Assembly: GCF_000215705.1 (NCBI RefSeq)
Contig: NC_015677.1
Location: 2,926,001 to 2,990,000 of the forward strand
Source of the DNA: Ramlibacter tataouinensis TTB310
GTDB lineage: Bacteria; Pseudomonadota; Gammaproteobacteria; Burkholderiales; Burkholderiaceae_C
Reading direction: 5' to 3'
Length of the DNA: 64,000 bases
This document shows, piece by piece, positions 42,190 to 56,044 of the stretch (within the stretch, counting starts at the first letter, position 1; each line of letters opens with the position of its first letter). The notes beneath the pieces are model-generated. The model made no database searches and was not told where the DNA came from. It saw nothing but the letters and a program-made list of their open reading frames with translations. The position numbers and the translations under genes were made by a program.

Positions 42190-42253
42190 CGGGATGGGTG
42201 TGGAGCGCGCCGCCGCCAGGAGTCGCCTCTTGGTGCGACGCACAAGAATTCTA

Positions 42254-42265
42254 TCTTATATAAGA
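42254..42265. promoter_or_regulatory. 12-bp palindrome between the DUF3579 gene and argD
   Basis: TCTTATATAAGA is a perfect palindrome in a locally AT-rich patch, 65 bp from the DUF3579 start and 140 bp from the argD start. It looks like an operator for a dimeric regulator, possibly overlapping a promoter. The regulator is unknown. Confidence 0.5.
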
Positions 42266-42405
42266 CTTGCCGACGCGTGCCGGGGTGGCTGCGGCGCATC
42301 GCTGTGATGCGCAATCGGCAAGCCGCGGCGGCGACCCCTGCGCCTAAAATCGGGCCTCAACGGCTCAACACGCGTTGGGCCGCTTTCATTTGCGAAAGGA
42401 CCGCC

Positions 42406-43599
42406 ATGGCGCTGATCGAGGCTTCGTCGCCCCACACCATGAACACCTACGGCCGGGTGCCCATCGCCCTGTCGCATGGCCAGGGCGTGCGCGTCTGGGA
42501 CGTCAACGGCAAGCGCTACCTGGATGCCCTGGCCGGCATCGCCGTCAACACGCTGGGGCACAACCACCCCAAGCTGGTGCCTGCGCTGCAGGACCAGGTG
42601 GCCAGGATCATCCACAGCAGCAACTACTACCACGTGCCCAACCAGGAGAAGCTGGCGGCCAAGCTGGTGGAGCTGTCCGGGCTGAGCAACGTCTTCTTCT
42701 GCAGCACCGGCCTGGAGGCCAACGAGGCGGCGCTCAAGCTGGCGCGCAAGTTCGGCCACGACAAGGGCATCGCCCGGCCGGAGATCGTGGTCTACGAGAA
42801 GGCCTTCCACGGCCGCAGCATCGCCACCCTGTCGGCCACCGGCAATCCCAAGGTGCAGAAGGGCTTCGAGCCGCTGCTGGAGGGCTTCATCCGCGTGCCG
42901 CTCAACGACGTCGAGTCGCTCAAGCGCGCCACCGAGGGCAACCCCAACGTGGTGGCGGTGTTCTTCGAGACCATCCAGGGCGAAGGCGGCATCAACCCCA
43001 TGCGCATCGAGTACCTGCAGCAGGTGCGCCAGCTGTGCGACCAGCGCGACTGGCTGCTCATGATCGACGAGGTGCAGTGCGGCATGGGCCGCACCGGCAA
43101 GTGGTTCGCCCACCAGTGGGCCGGCATCAAGCCGGACGTGATGCCGCTGGCCAAGGGCCTGGGCTCGGGCGTGCCCATAGGCGCGGTGGTGGCCGGGCCC
43201 AGGGCGGCCAACATCTTCCAGCCGGGCAACCACGGCACCACCTTCGGCGGCAACCCGCTGGCCATGCGCGCGGGCGTCGAGACCATCCGCATCGTGGAGG
43301 AGGACGGCCTGCTGGACAACGCGGCGCGGGTCGGCTCGCACCTCAAGGGCGCGCTGGTGCGCGAGTTGGGCGGCCTCAAGAGCGTCAGGGAGATCCGCGG
43401 CCAGGGCCTGATGCTCGGCATCGAGCTGGACAGGCCCTGCGGCGTGCTGACCAACCGCGCAGCCGAGGCCGGGCTGTTGATCAGCGTGACGGCGGACAGC
43501 GTGATCCGCCTGGTGCCGCCGCTGATCCTGACCGAGGCCGAGGCCGACGAGATCGTGGCCCTGCTGGCGCCGCTGGTGACCGCCTTCCTGCGGGAGTGA
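42406..43599 (+). CDS. argD: Acetylornithine aminotransferase
   Basis: This PLP enzyme converts N-acetylglutamate semialdehyde to N-acetylornithine in arginine synthesis. The 397-residue product has the class III aminotransferase marks: GKRYLDALAGIAVNTLGHNHP, FFCSTGLEANEAALKLAR, YEKAFHGRSIATLSATGN, the LLMIDEVQCGMGRTG region and LAKGLGSGVPIGAV, with the PLP Lys. The start ATG 42406 is preceded by AAAGGACC. The stop is 2 bp before argF, so the genes form one operon. Confidence 0.94.
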   Translation: MALIEASSPHTMNTYGRVPIALSHGQGVRVWDVNGKRYLDALAGIAVNTLGHNHPKLVPALQDQVARIIHSSNYYHVPNQEKLAAKLVELSGLSNVFFCSTGLEANEAALKLARKFGHDKGIARPEIVVYEKAFHGRSIATLSATGNPKVQKGFEPLLEGFIRVPLNDVESLKRATEGNPNVVAVFFETIQGEGGINPMRIEYLQQVRQLCDQRDWLLMIDEVQCGMGRTGKWFAHQWAGIKPDVMPLAKGLGSGVPIGAVVAGPRAANIFQPGNHGTTFGGNPLAMRAGVETIRIVEEDGLLDNAARVGSHLKGALVRELGGLKSVREIRGQGLMLGIELDRPCGVLTNRAAEAGLLISVTADSVIRLVPPLILTEAEADEIVALLAPLVTAFLRE

Positions 43600-43601
43600 G
43601 C

Positions 43602-44549
43602 ATGGCGATCCGGCACTACCTGCAGTTCAGCGACCTCACGGCCGACGACTACGCCTGGCTGTTCCGGCGCGCCGCCCTCATCAAGGCCAAGTTCAAGGCC
43701 TACGAGAAGTACCACCCGCTGGCCGACCGCACCCTGGCCATGATCTTCGAGAAGGCCTCCACGCGCACCCGCGTGAGCTTCGAGGCGGGCATGTACCAGC
43801 TGGGCGGCAGCGTGGTGCACCTGACCACCGGCGACACCCAGCTGGGACGCGCCGAGCCGATCGAGGACACGGCCCGCGTGATCAGCCGCATGGTCGACCT
43901 GGTGATGATCCGCACCTTCGGCCAGGACAAGATCGAGCGTTTCGCCGCGCATTCGCGCGTGCCCGTCATCAACGGCCTGACCAACGAGTTCCACCCCTGC
44001 CAGATCCTGGCCGACATCTTCACCTTGCTCGAGCACCGCGGCCAGGATTCGGAAGGAATGCCGGACCCGGCATTCCTGCAGGGCAAGGTGGTGGCCTGGG
44101 TGGGCGACGGCAACAACATGGCCAACACCTGGCTGCAGGCGGCCGAGCTGCTGGGCTTTACCGTGCACCTGAGCACGCCCAGCGGCTACGAGGTCGACCA
44201 GTCGGTGGCCGGCGTGCGCAGCAGCGACAGCTACCAGGTGTTCAAGGACCCGATGGAGGCCTGCCGCGGCGCCGACCTGGTGACCACCGACGTGTGGACC
44301 AGCATGGGCTACGAGGCCGAGAACGAGGCGCGCAAGAAGGCCTTTGCCGACTGGTGCGTGGATGCCGAGATGATGCGCGCCGCCAAGCCCGGAGCGCTGT
44401 TCATGCACTGCCTGCCGGCCCACCGCGGCGAGGAGGTCGAGGCCGAGGTGATCGACGGCCCGCAGTCCGTGGTGTGGGACGAGGCCGAGAACCGCATGCA
44501 CGTGCAGAAGGCGTTGATGGAGTTCCTGCTGCTCGGCCGCATGGCTTGA
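43602..44549 (+). CDS. argF: Ornithine carbamoyltransferase
   Basis: ArgF makes citrulline from ornithine and carbamoyl phosphate. The 315-residue product has the carbamoyl phosphate motif FEKASTRTRVSFE, the second HPCQxLAD motif (EFHPCQILADI), VWVGDGNNMANT-like (VAWVGDGNNMANTWL) and the ornithine-site HCLPAHRGEEV. It starts 2 bp after argD. Confidence 0.96.
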   Translation: MAIRHYLQFSDLTADDYAWLFRRAALIKAKFKAYEKYHPLADRTLAMIFEKASTRTRVSFEAGMYQLGGSVVHLTTGDTQLGRAEPIEDTARVISRMVDLVMIRTFGQDKIERFAAHSRVPVINGLTNEFHPCQILADIFTLLEHRGQDSEGMPDPAFLQGKVVAWVGDGNNMANTWLQAAELLGFTVHLSTPSGYEVDQSVAGVRSSDSYQVFKDPMEACRGADLVTTDVWTSMGYEAENEARKKAFADWCVDAEMMRAAKPGALFMHCLPAHRGEEVEAEVIDGPQSVVWDEAENRMHVQKALMEFLLLGRMA

Positions 44550-44582
44550 GGGTGGCCGCGCTTCAAACCGCCGCCGTGACGA

Positions 44583-44909
44583 ATGGCTGAGCCGGATCCC
44601 TGCCTGGCCTGCGGCGCCTGCTGCGCGAGCTTCCGGGTCGATTTCGCGGTCTACGAGCTGGACGAGATGGGCGGCGCCGTGCCCGCCGGGCTGGCGGTGG
44701 AGGTCAACGGCAACACCTGCCGCATGCGCGGCACCGACCATGTGCCCCTGCGCTGCGCGGCCTTGACCGGCCAGGTCGGCCGGCAGGTCGCCTGCGGCAT
44801 CTACGAGTGGCGTCCCTCCCCCTGCCGCGAGTTCGAGGCCGGCAGCCATGCCTGCGGCGTGGCGCGGGTACGGCACGGCTTGCCGCCGCTGGACGCCGGG
44901 GTCTTTTGA
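44583..44909 (+). CDS. YkgJ-family Cys-cluster protein
   Basis: The 108-residue product carries the YkgJ (UPF0153) pattern: [11 protein letters not shown] at the N-terminus, then CRMRG, LRCAAL and [12 protein letters not shown]. The eight or so Cys are thought to bind zinc or an Fe-S cluster. Function unknown. It is 33 bp after argF and may be in the same transcript. Confidence 0.85.
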   Translation: MAEPDPCLACGACCASFRVDFAVYELDEMGGAVPAGLAVEVNGNTCRMRGTDHVPLRCAALTGQVGRQVACGIYEWRPSPCREFEAGSHACGVARVRHGLPPLDAGVF

Positions 44910-44983
44910 GACCCGCAGGATTTTTCGCGGGCTGTTGGCATTAACCGACACCACGCGTTTTTCCTCCGCTCCACACTGCGGCC

Positions 44984-45625
44984 ATGCCAAGCCACGACGA
45001 GCCCCGCCTCTGGGACATCTCGCCGCCCGTGCACGCCGGCGCGCCGGTGTTCCCGGGCGACACGCCGTACAGCCAGCGCTGGGCCGCCACCATCGCGCCG
45101 GGCTGCCCGGTCAACGTCAGCAGCCTGACCCTGTCGCCCCATGTGGGCGCCCATGCCGACGCGCCGCTGCACTACGACCCGCAGGGCGAGCCGGTGGGCG
45201 CGCTGGACCTCGCCCCCTTCCTCGGCCGCTGCCGCGTCATCCATGCTCTGCAGCCGGGGCCCCTGGTGGAGTGGCGTCATCTGGAGCATGCCGCGCGCGG
45301 GCTGCCGCCGCGGGTGCTGGTGCGCACCTACGAGCGCGCCCCGGTCGACCGCTGGGATCCGGCGCTGGCGGCCTTCGCGCCGCAGACGGTCGAGCGGCTG
45401 GCCGACCTGGGCGTGCGCCTGGTCGGCATCGACACGGCCAGCATCGACCCGGCGCAGAGCAAGGAGCTGCCCAGCCACCAGGTGATCCGCCGGCGCGGCC
45501 TGCGCGTGCTGGAGAACCTGGTGCTCGACGGCGTGCCCGAGGGCGACTACGAGCTGGTCGCCCTGCCCCTGAAACTGATGACGGCCGACGCCTCCCCGGT
45601 GCGCGCCGTCCTGCGTTCCCTATGA
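44984..45625 (+). CDS. kynB: Kynurenine formamidase
   Basis: KynB hydrolyses N-formylkynurenine to kynurenine. The 213-residue product has the cyclase-family metal motif [14 protein letters not shown] (HxxxHxD), [21 protein letters not shown] at the start and [19 protein letters not shown] later. These match bacterial KynB. Its stop overlaps the kynU start (ATGA). With kynU and kynA it forms the pathway from tryptophan to anthranilate. Confidence 0.94.
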   Translation: MPSHDEPRLWDISPPVHAGAPVFPGDTPYSQRWAATIAPGCPVNVSSLTLSPHVGAHADAPLHYDPQGEPVGALDLAPFLGRCRVIHALQPGPLVEWRHLEHAARGLPPRVLVRTYERAPVDRWDPALAAFAPQTVERLADLGVRLVGIDTASIDPAQSKELPSHQVIRRRGLRVLENLVLDGVPEGDYELVALPLKLMTADASPVRAVLRSL

Positions 45626-46968
45626 CTGCCATCTCCCTGCACGACTGCCGCTCGCGCGACGCCGCCGACCCGCTGCGCCCGCTGCGCGACCTGTTCGCCC
45701 TGCCGCCGGGCGTGATCTACCTGGACGGCAACTCGCTCGGGCCCTTGCCGCGCGCCACCGCGGCGCGCGTGGCAAGGGCGGTCGAACAGGAATGGGGCCA
45801 GGGCCTGATCCGCTCCTGGAACGACGCCGGCTGGTTCGAGATGCCGGGACGCGTGGGCGACCGCATCGCCGCCTGGATTGGCGCCGGCGCGGGCGAGGTG
45901 GTGGCCACCGACACCACCTCCATCAACCTGTACAAGGTGCTGAGCGCGGCGCTGCAGATCGCCGCCCAGGACGCGCCGGGCCGGCGCGTGGTGCTCAGCG
46001 AGCGCAGCAACTTTCCCACCGACCTCTACATCGCCCAGGCCCTGTGCCGCCAGCAGGGCTGCACCCTGCGGCTGGTGGAGGCGCAGGAGCTGCCCGCGGC
46101 GCTCGACGGCGAGGTCGCGGTGCTGATGCTCACCCACGTGAACTACCGCAGCGGCGCCATGCACGACATGGCGGCCCTCACGCGCGCGGCGCACGAAGCC
46201 GGCGCGCTCGCGGTGTGGGACCTGGCGCACAGCGCCGGCGCGGTGCCGGTCCATCTGCACGACGCGCAAGCGGACTTCGCCATCGGCTGCGGCTACAAGT
46301 ACTTCAACGGCGGGCCCGGCGCGCCGGCCTTCGTGTGGGTGCACCCGCGCCATGCGGAGCGCTTCTGGCAGCCGCTGGCCGGCTGGTGGGGCCATGACGC
46401 CCCTTTCGCGTTCACGCCCGAGTACGTGCCGGCGCCCGGCATCGGCCGCTACCTGTGCGGCACGCAGCCGGTGCTGGCGATGGTGGCCCTGGCTTGCGGA
46501 CTGGACACCCTGGAGGCCAGCCTGCCGCACGGCGGCATGCGGGCGCTGCGCGCCAAGTCGCTGGCCCTGACCGACCTGTTCATCGCCCTGGTGGAGCAGC
46601 GCTGCGGCGATGCGGGCCTGCGCCTGGTCACGCCGCGCGATCATGCGCAGCGCGGCTCGCAGGTGTGCCTGTCGTATCAGGGCCCCCACGCTCGGCACTG
46701 CGTGTCCTCGCTGCCCCCCGAGGGGGCTGTGCCCGCCTTGGGGCAGCCCGGCGACGGGCACGCCGAAGGCGCCTACGCCATGGTGCAGGCCCTGATCGCG
46801 CGCGGGGTGGTGGGTGACTACCGCGCCCCCGACATCCTGCGTTTCGGCTTCACGCCGCTGTACCTGGGCTTCGAGGACGTCTGGAAGGCGGTGGAGCAGT
46901 TGGGCCAGGTGCTGGACAGTGGCGAGTGGCGGCGGCCGGAGTTCGGCCGCCGACAGGCGGTCACATGA
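45622..46968 (+). CDS. kynU: Kynureninase with a 26-residue insertion
   Basis: This PLP enzyme cleaves kynurenine to anthranilate and alanine. The 448-residue product is longer than the usual 410-425. Family marks are [45 protein letters not shown] and the PLP-Lys segment [15 protein letters not shown]. Residues 354-379 ([18 protein letters not shown]...) interrupt the otherwise smooth join of SQVCLSYQ to [21 protein letters not shown]; removing 78 bp would restore the family sequence in frame. Whether the enzyme tolerates it is unknown; the rest of the protein is intact. Confidence 0.93.
   Translation: MTAISLHDCRSRDAADPLRPLRDLFALPPGVIYLDGNSLGPLPRATAARVARAVEQEWGQGLIRSWNDAGWFEMPGRVGDRIAAWIGAGAGEVVATDTTSINLYKVLSAALQIAAQDAPGRRVVLSERSNFPTDLYIAQALCRQQGCTLRLVEAQELPAALDGEVAVLMLTHVNYRSGAMHDMAALTRAAHEAGALAVWDLAHSAGAVPVHLHDAQADFAIGCGYKYFNGGPGAPAFVWVHPRHAERFWQPLAGWWGHDAPFAFTPEYVPAPGIGRYLCGTQPVLAMVALACGLDTLEASLPHGGMRALRAKSLALTDLFIALVEQRCGDAGLRLVTPRDHAQRGSQVCLSYQGPHARHCVSSLPPEGAVPALGQPGDGHAEGAYAMVQALIARGVVGDYRAPDILRFGFTPLYLGFEDVWKAVEQLGQVLDSGEWRRPEFGRRQAVT
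46681..46758 (+). repeat. REP-like insertion inside kynU
   Basis: A 78-bp in-frame stretch with a GCCCCC-CGA-GGGGGC hairpin (46713-46727) and the following CCTTGGGGCAGCCCGGCG. It resembles short palindromic elements that I recall from intergenic DNA of Comamonadaceae. The edges are set by alignment with the expected kynureninase sequence and could shift by a few codons. Confidence 0.6.
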
Positions 46969-47026
46969 GACGCCCGGCCGTTCCGAAGTCTCATAGCACC
47001 GCAGCCCGCAGGGCGGAGGTTACCCA

Positions 47027-47881
47027 ATGAGCGGAACCAGGACGCCCGGGCCGCAGGACATCGTGCACGCCGAAGGCGCGCAGCTGGACTTCAGCCGCTC
47101 CATGAGCTACGGCGACTACCTGCAGCTGGACGCCGTCCTGAACGCGCAGAAGCCGCTCTCGCCCGACCACAACGAGATGCTGTTCATCATCCAGCACCAG
47201 ACCAGCGAGCTGTGGATGAAGCTGATGCTGCACGAGCTGAAGGCGGCCATCGCCGGCGTGGCGAGCGACCAGCTGGGCAGCGCGTTCAAGATGCTGGCGC
47301 GGGTCTCGCGCATCATGGAGCAGCTGGTGCATGCCTGGGACGTGCTGGCCACCATGACGCCGCCGGAGTACAGCGCCATCCGCCCCTACCTGGCCAACTC
47401 CAGCGGTTTCCAGAGCGCCCAGTACCGCAGCATCGAGTTCGCGCTGGGCAACAAGAACGCCGCCATGCTCAAGCCGCATGCGCACCGCCCGGACCTGCTC
47501 GCCCAGGTGCAGGCGTTCTATGAGGCACCCTCGCTGTACGACGAGTCGCTGCGCCTGCTGGCGCGCCGCGGCCTGCCGGTGCCGGCCAGCCACACGCAGC
47601 GCGACTGGACCCGGCCCTACGAGGAAAGCGCCGAGGTGGAGCAGGCCTGGCTCACCGTCTACCGCGACCCGCAGCGCCACTGGGACCTGTACCAGCTGGG
47701 CGAGGAGCTCACCGACCTGGAGGATGCCTTCCGGCTCTGGCGCTTCCGCCATGTCACGACGGTGGAACGCGTCATCGGCTTCAAGCGCGGCACCGGCGGC
47801 ACGGGCGGCGTGAGCTACCTGCGCAGGATGCTGGAGGTGGTGCTGTTTCCGGAGATCTGGAAGCTGCGCACGGACCTCTAG
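47027..47881 (+). CDS. kynA: Tryptophan 2,3-dioxygenase
   Basis: This haem enzyme opens the indole ring of tryptophan to N-formylkynurenine. The 284-residue product has the distal pocket segment [23 protein letters not shown], the [17 protein letters not shown] motif and [32 protein letters not shown], which includes the proximal His and the substrate carboxylate loop. The ATG follows GGAGG. The stop overlaps by 4 bp that of the convergent patatin-like gene. Confidence 0.96.
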   Translation: MSGTRTPGPQDIVHAEGAQLDFSRSMSYGDYLQLDAVLNAQKPLSPDHNEMLFIIQHQTSELWMKLMLHELKAAIAGVASDQLGSAFKMLARVSRIMEQLVHAWDVLATMTPPEYSAIRPYLANSSGFQSAQYRSIEFALGNKNAAMLKPHAHRPDLLAQVQAFYEAPSLYDESLRLLARRGLPVPASHTQRDWTRPYEESAEVEQAWLTVYRDPQRHWDLYQLGEELTDLEDAFRLWRFRHVTTVERVIGFKRGTGGTGGVSYLRRMLEVVLFPEIWKLRTDL

Positions 47882-50574
47882 CCCGGCACCGTGGCAGACG
47901 GGCCCGCTGGAGGCTGCAGCCGCGCGTCCATATGGCGAAAGACATCGGCGGCCAGCACCCGCCCGGCCAGCAACTCGCCCAGGCGCCGATAGCTCTCCCA
48001 CTGGGCCTCGTCGAAGAACTGGTCGGCGGTGGTTTCCTGCGGGAAGCGCGCATGCGTCTGCGCATAGTGGCCCACATCGGCCGGCCAATCCGCGACGCGC
48101 GCCGGCTTGACCCAGACGATGATCCCGTCGGGCGGTTCGGACGCCGTGTCGCGCGGCCGGCCGCTCTCGCGGTCGTGGTAGATCTCCACCCACAAGGCCC
48201 AGGGCTGCGATTCGCCCTTCTGCTGCGCGCGGCGGAAGTCTTCCGGCGTGCCGAAGCCCTCGGCCTTGAAGCCGAACCCGACGAGCTCTTCGCGCGAGCG
48301 GATCACGCCCTCCGCGCCGAAATCGATCCGGATGCGGCGCAGCAGGTGCGTGAGGTCGTCGAACCGGTAGTGCGGGTCGGCGCCGTTGTCGCTGGCCAGC
48401 ACGTGCGTGCTGCGGCGGCGCACCAGTTCGTACGCCGCCGTGTTGTCGAAGTGCCCGCCATCGGAGAGGTACCAGTAGCGGCCTTGCGTGCCGAGGAAGC
48501 GGCAGCGCATCTCCTCCAGCAACAGGCACCACAGGCCGCCCGGCCCGGCCGGCCCGTCCGCCCGCGGAGCGGGCCACCAGTAGGCGGTTCTCACGTTGGC
48601 CAGGAAAGCCAGCAGCGCATAGCCCGGCCTGGTTTCCTTGCCGACACCCACCGAGAACGCGGCACCGGAGATGGCCACCCACTGCGCCAGCGTCAGGGGC
48701 GAGGCCTTCATCTGCGCATGCGTGAACCGCGGGCCGGGGTGGCCCGGCCCGCCGCGCAGCGCGGCTTCGACGAACACGCCGTCCCTGGCCAGGCACATGG
48801 CCACTCCCTGCCGGTCGCGTGCGAGCGTGGGCGAGGTGGTGCTCAAGCGCTGGTTCACGGTCACGTTGATCACGTGCTCGATGCCCAGCGTCCGGTCGTT
48901 GTCCTCGATGTATTTGTCGATGTCCGAAGGCTCATCCCCTGCGCGGACCTCGTTCACGAAGGCAGCCCGGCTCGACTGCAGCCGCGCCGCATCGACAGGG
49001 CGCCGCAGCTCGGACAGGCGCTCGGGGTTGGCGGCGCCCAGGTAAGCCCGCTTCAGCCGGGCGGCGTAGAGGTTGTGGAAGCTCGAGAGATTGAGAAAGC
49101 CGGGAGCGAAATGCATGCAGGCCGCCGCGAGCACCAGGCCTGCGAGAAGGAGGACGCCCAGTGCCCAGTCGCCCTGGAACGGCCTGGCAAGCGCCCGCGC
49201 GTCGTCGACCACCAGGGCGTATGCCATGACCAGATAGGCCAGCGCGAGCGTCGCCGCGACCGCCAGCGCCAGCAGCAGCACGGCAGCGTCCGTCCAGTTG
49301 CGCCAGCGCGATGCCCCCTGCTGCTGAGATTCCGCCTGCGTCAGCCAGCGCCAGGCAGCCGCCAGCAAGGTCCCGTAGGCCGCCGCGGGCACCGTCCACG
49401 GCCACCAGTCGCCCTGCCGGGCATGGTGCTGCACCAGGCTCATGGCCAGCGTGTCCAGAGCGGCCACGACCGCCAGCACGACGAGCGCGACCAGGCAGCG
49501 CGACAGCCACACCGTCAGCCATCGCCGCTGCCGGTCGACCTGCGCTTGGGTGATGGTCAACCACGTGGTGTCGGCCTTGCGTTGCTGCTGGGAGCCTGCG
49601 GTGTCCTCGGCAATGCCAGGCGCCGCTTGCCGGACCTGTTTGCGGCGCGTTTTCAGCCGGGCGGCCGCCAGCGACAGCGCCCAGATGAGCACGCCGGCGA
49701 CGGCGATGCCGCCAAGCATGGCCGGCGGCCACCAGGCCCGCCCCCTGCTCGCGGCGTAGGCCAGCCAGACTGCGAACAGCGCGACGAACACGGCCAAGGA
49801 CACGAGCACCATGAGGCTTTGCGTCCACTCCTGCGCCGCAGCGGCCGGGTTGTCCTCGCGGTCGTGGAGGCGGCGCACCGTCAGCCAATAGGCCAGGCCG
49901 ACGGCGCAGGCGAGCGCGAGCACCGCCAGGGCCGCGAGCCACCAGCCGCTGGCCACCCAGGTCGCGCCACAAGCCGCTGGCGCGCCGCCGTGGGCGGCAC
50001 AGGGCGGCACCGGCAGCCCCAGGGCTTGCGCCAACGCTGCGCGTGCGGTCACGGCCGGCTCCTCGGTGAGCCAGAACAAGGCATCGGCCAGGAAGCCGCC
50101 CAGCACCACGGCCAGACCGAGCATCAGGGCGACAAGCGCCAGATCGAAATGCAGGGCCAGCAAGCCGCGCAGGTAGTAGGCGGCTCCCTGCCGCATGTCG
50201 CTGCTGCCTGAGGGCGTCAGGTAGCGGCTGTTCTCCCGCAGCCACTGCAAGGGATGGAGGACCAGCGTCGCCGACGGCGACACGCCACCGGGCGCCAGGC
50301 TGACGTCCTGCGACGTAGGGGTGAGCAGGATCCTTCCCGTGTGCGTCCAGGCCGTTTCGGCATCCGGCGTGTGCTCCCGCACCCGGGCCGCCAGACGGCA
50401 CAGGAACGTGCCGATGTACCCGCCGCCCGACACCGTGGACAGCGTGCCGATCCGGCCGAGCCATTCGTGCGCAGCCAGCGCCTGCAGCACGCCCAGCGAC
50501 ACCGTGGCGCTTCGGATGCCGCCGCCCGACAGCGCCAGGTCGATCTTGCGGTCGGATTTCGCGTGCGTTCCCAT
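47878..50574 (-). CDS. Patatin-like phospholipase interrupted by membrane helices
   Basis: The 898-residue product starts with a patatin core: [24 protein letters not shown] (oxyanion hole GGGxR) and [15 protein letters not shown] with the nucleophile Ser. About 450 residues with eight hydrophobic segments then intervene ([46 protein letters not shown] and others). The fold resumes with [22 protein letters not shown], where DGG carries the catalytic Asp. AGGAGG lies just before the ATG. Lipase activity is likely by family. The membrane insertion is unusual. Confidence 0.85.
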   Translation of the reverse strand: MGTHAKSDRKIDLALSGGGIRSATVSLGVLQALAAHEWLGRIGTLSTVSGGGYIGTFLCRLAARVREHTPDAETAWTHTGRILLTPTSQDVSLAPGGVSPSATLVLHPLQWLRENSRYLTPSGSSDMRQGAAYYLRGLLALHFDLALVALMLGLAVVLGGFLADALFWLTEEPAVTARAALAQALGLPVPPCAAHGGAPAACGATWVASGWWLAALAVLALACAVGLAYWLTVRRLHDREDNPAAAAQEWTQSLMVLVSLAVFVALFAVWLAYAASRGRAWWPPAMLGGIAVAGVLIWALSLAAARLKTRRKQVRQAAPGIAEDTAGSQQQRKADTTWLTITQAQVDRQRRWLTVWLSRCLVALVVLAVVAALDTLAMSLVQHHARQGDWWPWTVPAAAYGTLLAAAWRWLTQAESQQQGASRWRNWTDAAVLLLALAVAATLALAYLVMAYALVVDDARALARPFQGDWALGVLLLAGLVLAAACMHFAPGFLNLSSFHNLYAARLKRAYLGAANPERLSELRRPVDAARLQSSRAAFVNEVRAGDEPSDIDKYIEDNDRTLGIEHVINVTVNQRLSTTSPTLARDRQGVAMCLARDGVFVEAALRGGPGHPGPRFTHAQMKASPLTLAQWVAISGAAFSVGVGKETRPGYALLAFLANVRTAYWWPAPRADGPAGPGGLWCLLLEEMRCRFLGTQGRYWYLSDGGHFDNTAAYELVRRRSTHVLASDNGADPHYRFDDLTHLLRRIRIDFGAEGVIRSREELVGFGFKAEGFGTPEDFRRAQQKGESQPWALWVEIYHDRESGRPRDTASEPPDGIIVWVKPARVADWPADVGHYAQTHARFPQETTADQFFDEAQWESYRRLGELLAGRVLAADVFRHMDARLQPPAGPSATVPG

Positions 50575-50720
50575 GGCCACCCTCCTTTGCCACCGACCGC
50601 ATTGTGGCGGCATCCACAGGCCGGCTTCTTCCCCCATTTGGGGGTAAGCAGCGCGCCTGCGCCGCTGGATGGAGGGTGCCCGGCGTGGTGCCGCTGCGGC
50701 CGCCCGACTTCCCGAAGCCC

Positions 50721-51901
50721 TCAGAGGGGGCCGTACAGCCAGGGCATATCCAACAGCCGCGCACCCAGCAGGCGCAGCGACGCATCGCGGCCCCAGCGCA
50801 CCAGCCCGCCGGCATGGAAGATGCGGCCGTTGCGCAGCGACCGGCGCTGCACCCGGGCGCAGCGCTGCCAGCGGCCCTGCGCATAGCATCTCAGCGCGGT
50901 GGGCACGTCGATCAGCCGGCCGTCGGCCATGGCCAGCGCGCGGCCCAGCGCGCCGGCATCCTCCAGGGCCATGGCGGCGCCCTGCGCCAGGTAGGGGCGC
51001 ATCGGGTGCGCGGCGTCGCCCAGCAGGGCGGCGCGCCCGCGCGCCATCTCCTGCGCCGAGCCCAGCGGCGCGCGGTCGTGCAGCACCCACAGGCGCCAGC
51101 CGGGCATGGCATCGACCAGCGCGCGCAAGCCCCCGCGCACCGGGCGCAGGGCGGCTTGCAGCCGGGCCGCCGTGGCCTCCCGGTCCCAGCCGGTGGGGTC
51201 GCCCTCCACACGGCCTTCCACGAAGCACACCACGTTGAGCAGCTCGCCCGAGCGCACCGGGTAGGTCACGGCATGCAGGTCGGGCCCCAGCCAGGCGGTC
51301 ACCGCGCGCAGCAGGCCGCGATCGGCCACGTCGGCGGCCGGCAGCAGCCCGCGGTAAGCCAGGTGGCCGAAGGCCCGCGGCCTGGCCTGGCCTCCCAGCA
51401 GCTGGACGCGCAGCGTGCTCCACAGGCCGTCCGCGACGGCCAGGGCCTCGCCTTCCACGGTGCGGCCGCACTCGGTGTGCAGGCGCACCACGGCCTCGTC
51501 CTCGTCCATCGCCGCCAGGCGCGTGCCGGTGTGCAGCCGGGCGCCCCGTCCCTGGGCGGCCTCCAGCAGCACGGCATGCAGGTCGGCCCGGTGGGCGGTC
51601 AGGTAGGGGGCGCCGTAACGCCGCTCGATGTCGGCGCCCAGCGCCAGGGCGGCGATCTCGTGGCCGCGGTGCGCATCGCGCACCACCAGCCGCCGGGGCG
51701 CGGCCGCCCGCGCGCGCACCGCATCCAGCAGGCCCCACTCGCCCAGCAGCCGGGTGGCGTTGGGGCCCAGCTGCAGGCCCGCGCCCACCTCGCCGAACGC
51801 CGCCGCCTGCTCGAACAGCCGCACCTCCCAGCCGGCGCGCGAGCCGGCCACCGCCGCCGCCAGCCCGGCTATGCCACCGCCGGCGACCAGCAGCTCCTGC
51901 G

Positions 51902-51905
<4 letters not shown>
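50721..51905 (-). CDS. FAD-dependent monooxygenase (salicylate hydroxylase-like)
   Basis: Single-component flavin hydroxylases insert one oxygen atom using NAD(P)H. The 394-residue product has the dinucleotide fold [21 protein letters not shown], the second FAD motif [35 protein letters not shown], and a DG-type segment ([10 protein letters not shown]). The start is a GTG that overlaps the acnA stop (GTGA), so it is translated after acnA. The aromatic substrate is unknown. Salicylate-, 3-hydroxybenzoate- and ubiquinone-type hydroxylases are possible relatives. Confidence 0.85.
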
Positions 51906-54760
<2,855 letters not shown>

Positions 54761-54885
54761 CAGTCTCGGCCTTCCATTTTTGTTCATCACGTGGAATGCC
54801 GGGCCGGCCGCGAGGGCGGGCCCGCCCGGAGCCTCGTTATTGTGCCCCCAGCCCCGCTCCTGCGGTGGCACCGGGGTCAAGCGTT

Positions 54886-55968
54886 TCAGCCGTGTGCCGC
54901 CTCGAACTCGCGCAGGTAGGCCACCAGCGCGCGCACGCCCTCGATGGGCATGGCGTTGTAGATGGACGCGCGCATGCCGCCCACGATGCGGTGGCCCTTC
55001 AACTGGACCATGCCGCGCTGGCGCGCGCCGTCCAGGAAGGCCTTGTCCAGCGACGCGTCCCTGAGGTGGAAGGGCACGTTCATCAGCGAGCGGTCGGCCG
55101 GCGCCACCTCGTTGCGGAAGAACCGGCTGCCGTCCAGGAAGTCGTACAGCAGCCGGGCCTTGGCCCGGTTGTGCTCTTCCATGGTGGCCAGGCCGCCCAG
55201 CGACTTCACGTGCTTGAACACCAGCCCGGCGATGTAGATCGCGTAGGTGGGCGGCGTGTTGTACATGGAGTCGTTCTGCGCCTGCACCTGGTAGTTGAAG
55301 GCGGCCGGCGTGATGGGCAGGGCATGGCCGAGCAGGTCCTCGCGCACGATCACCACGGTCACGCCCGAAGGCCCCATGTTCTTCTGCGCGCCGGCGTAAA
55401 TCAGGCCGTAGCGGCTCACGTCGATCGGCCGCGACAGGATGTTGGACGACATGTCGGCCACCAGCGGCACATCGCCGGTGTCCGGCGTCCAGTGGAACTC
55501 GACGCCGCCGATGGTCTCGTTGGAGCAGATGTGCACGTAGGCGGCCTGCGGGTCCAGCCGCCATTCGGACCGGGGCGGGATGGCGCGGAAGGCGCCGGCC
55601 TCGCCCGATGCCGCGACGCACACCTGGCCGTAGTTCTTGGCCTCCTTGGCCGACTTCTCCGACCAGGTGCCGGTAACCACGTAATCGGCCCGGCCCGTGC
55701 GGCCGATCAGGTTCATCGGCACGATGGCGTTCTCGCCGATGGCGCCGCCCTGCATGAACAGCACGCGGTAGCCGGAAGGGATGGCCATCAGCTCGCGCAG
55801 GTCGGCCTCGGCCTCGGCCAGGATGCCCATGAACTCGGGCCCGCGGTGGCTCATCTCCATCACCGACATGCCGCTGCCGTGCCAGTCGAGCATTTCGGCC
55901 GCCGCTTGGCGTAGCACGGGTTCGGGCAGGACGGCGGGGCCGGGGCTGAAGTTGAAGACGCGGGTCAT
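54886..55968 (-). CDS. serC: Phosphoserine aminotransferase
   Basis: SerC makes phosphoserine from phosphohydroxypyruvate and also acts in pyridoxal phosphate synthesis. From ATG 55968 the product has 360 residues, the family length: [52 protein letters not shown] and the PLP-Lys segment [20 protein letters not shown]. The start 30 bp upstream (55998) would add ten residues not typical of SerC. Confidence 0.96.
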   Translation of the reverse strand: MTRVFNFSPGPAVLPEPVLRQAAAEMLDWHGSGMSVMEMSHRGPEFMGILAEAEADLRELMAIPSGYRVLFMQGGAIGENAIVPMNLIGRTGRADYVVTGTWSEKSAKEAKNYGQVCVAASGEAGAFRAIPPRSEWRLDPQAAYVHICSNETIGGVEFHWTPDTGDVPLVADMSSNILSRPIDVSRYGLIYAGAQKNMGPSGVTVVIVREDLLGHALPITPAAFNYQVQAQNDSMYNTPPTYAIYIAGLVFKHVKSLGGLATMEEHNRAKARLLYDFLDGSRFFRNEVAPADRSLMNVPFHLRDASLDKAFLDGARQRGMVQLKGHRIVGGMRASIYNAMPIEGVRALVAYLREFEAAHG

Positions 55969-56044
55969 CGCAGGGGCTGGGCAAGGGGAAGCGGGCAAGC
56001 ATACAAGATGCCCCTCGCGCCCGTTGGCGACCCCGCCCGCCGGC

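Noticed and set aside
46681..46758. Frameshift or pseudogene in kynU
   Set aside because: The extra stretch is a multiple of three and the frame and motifs continue on both sides.
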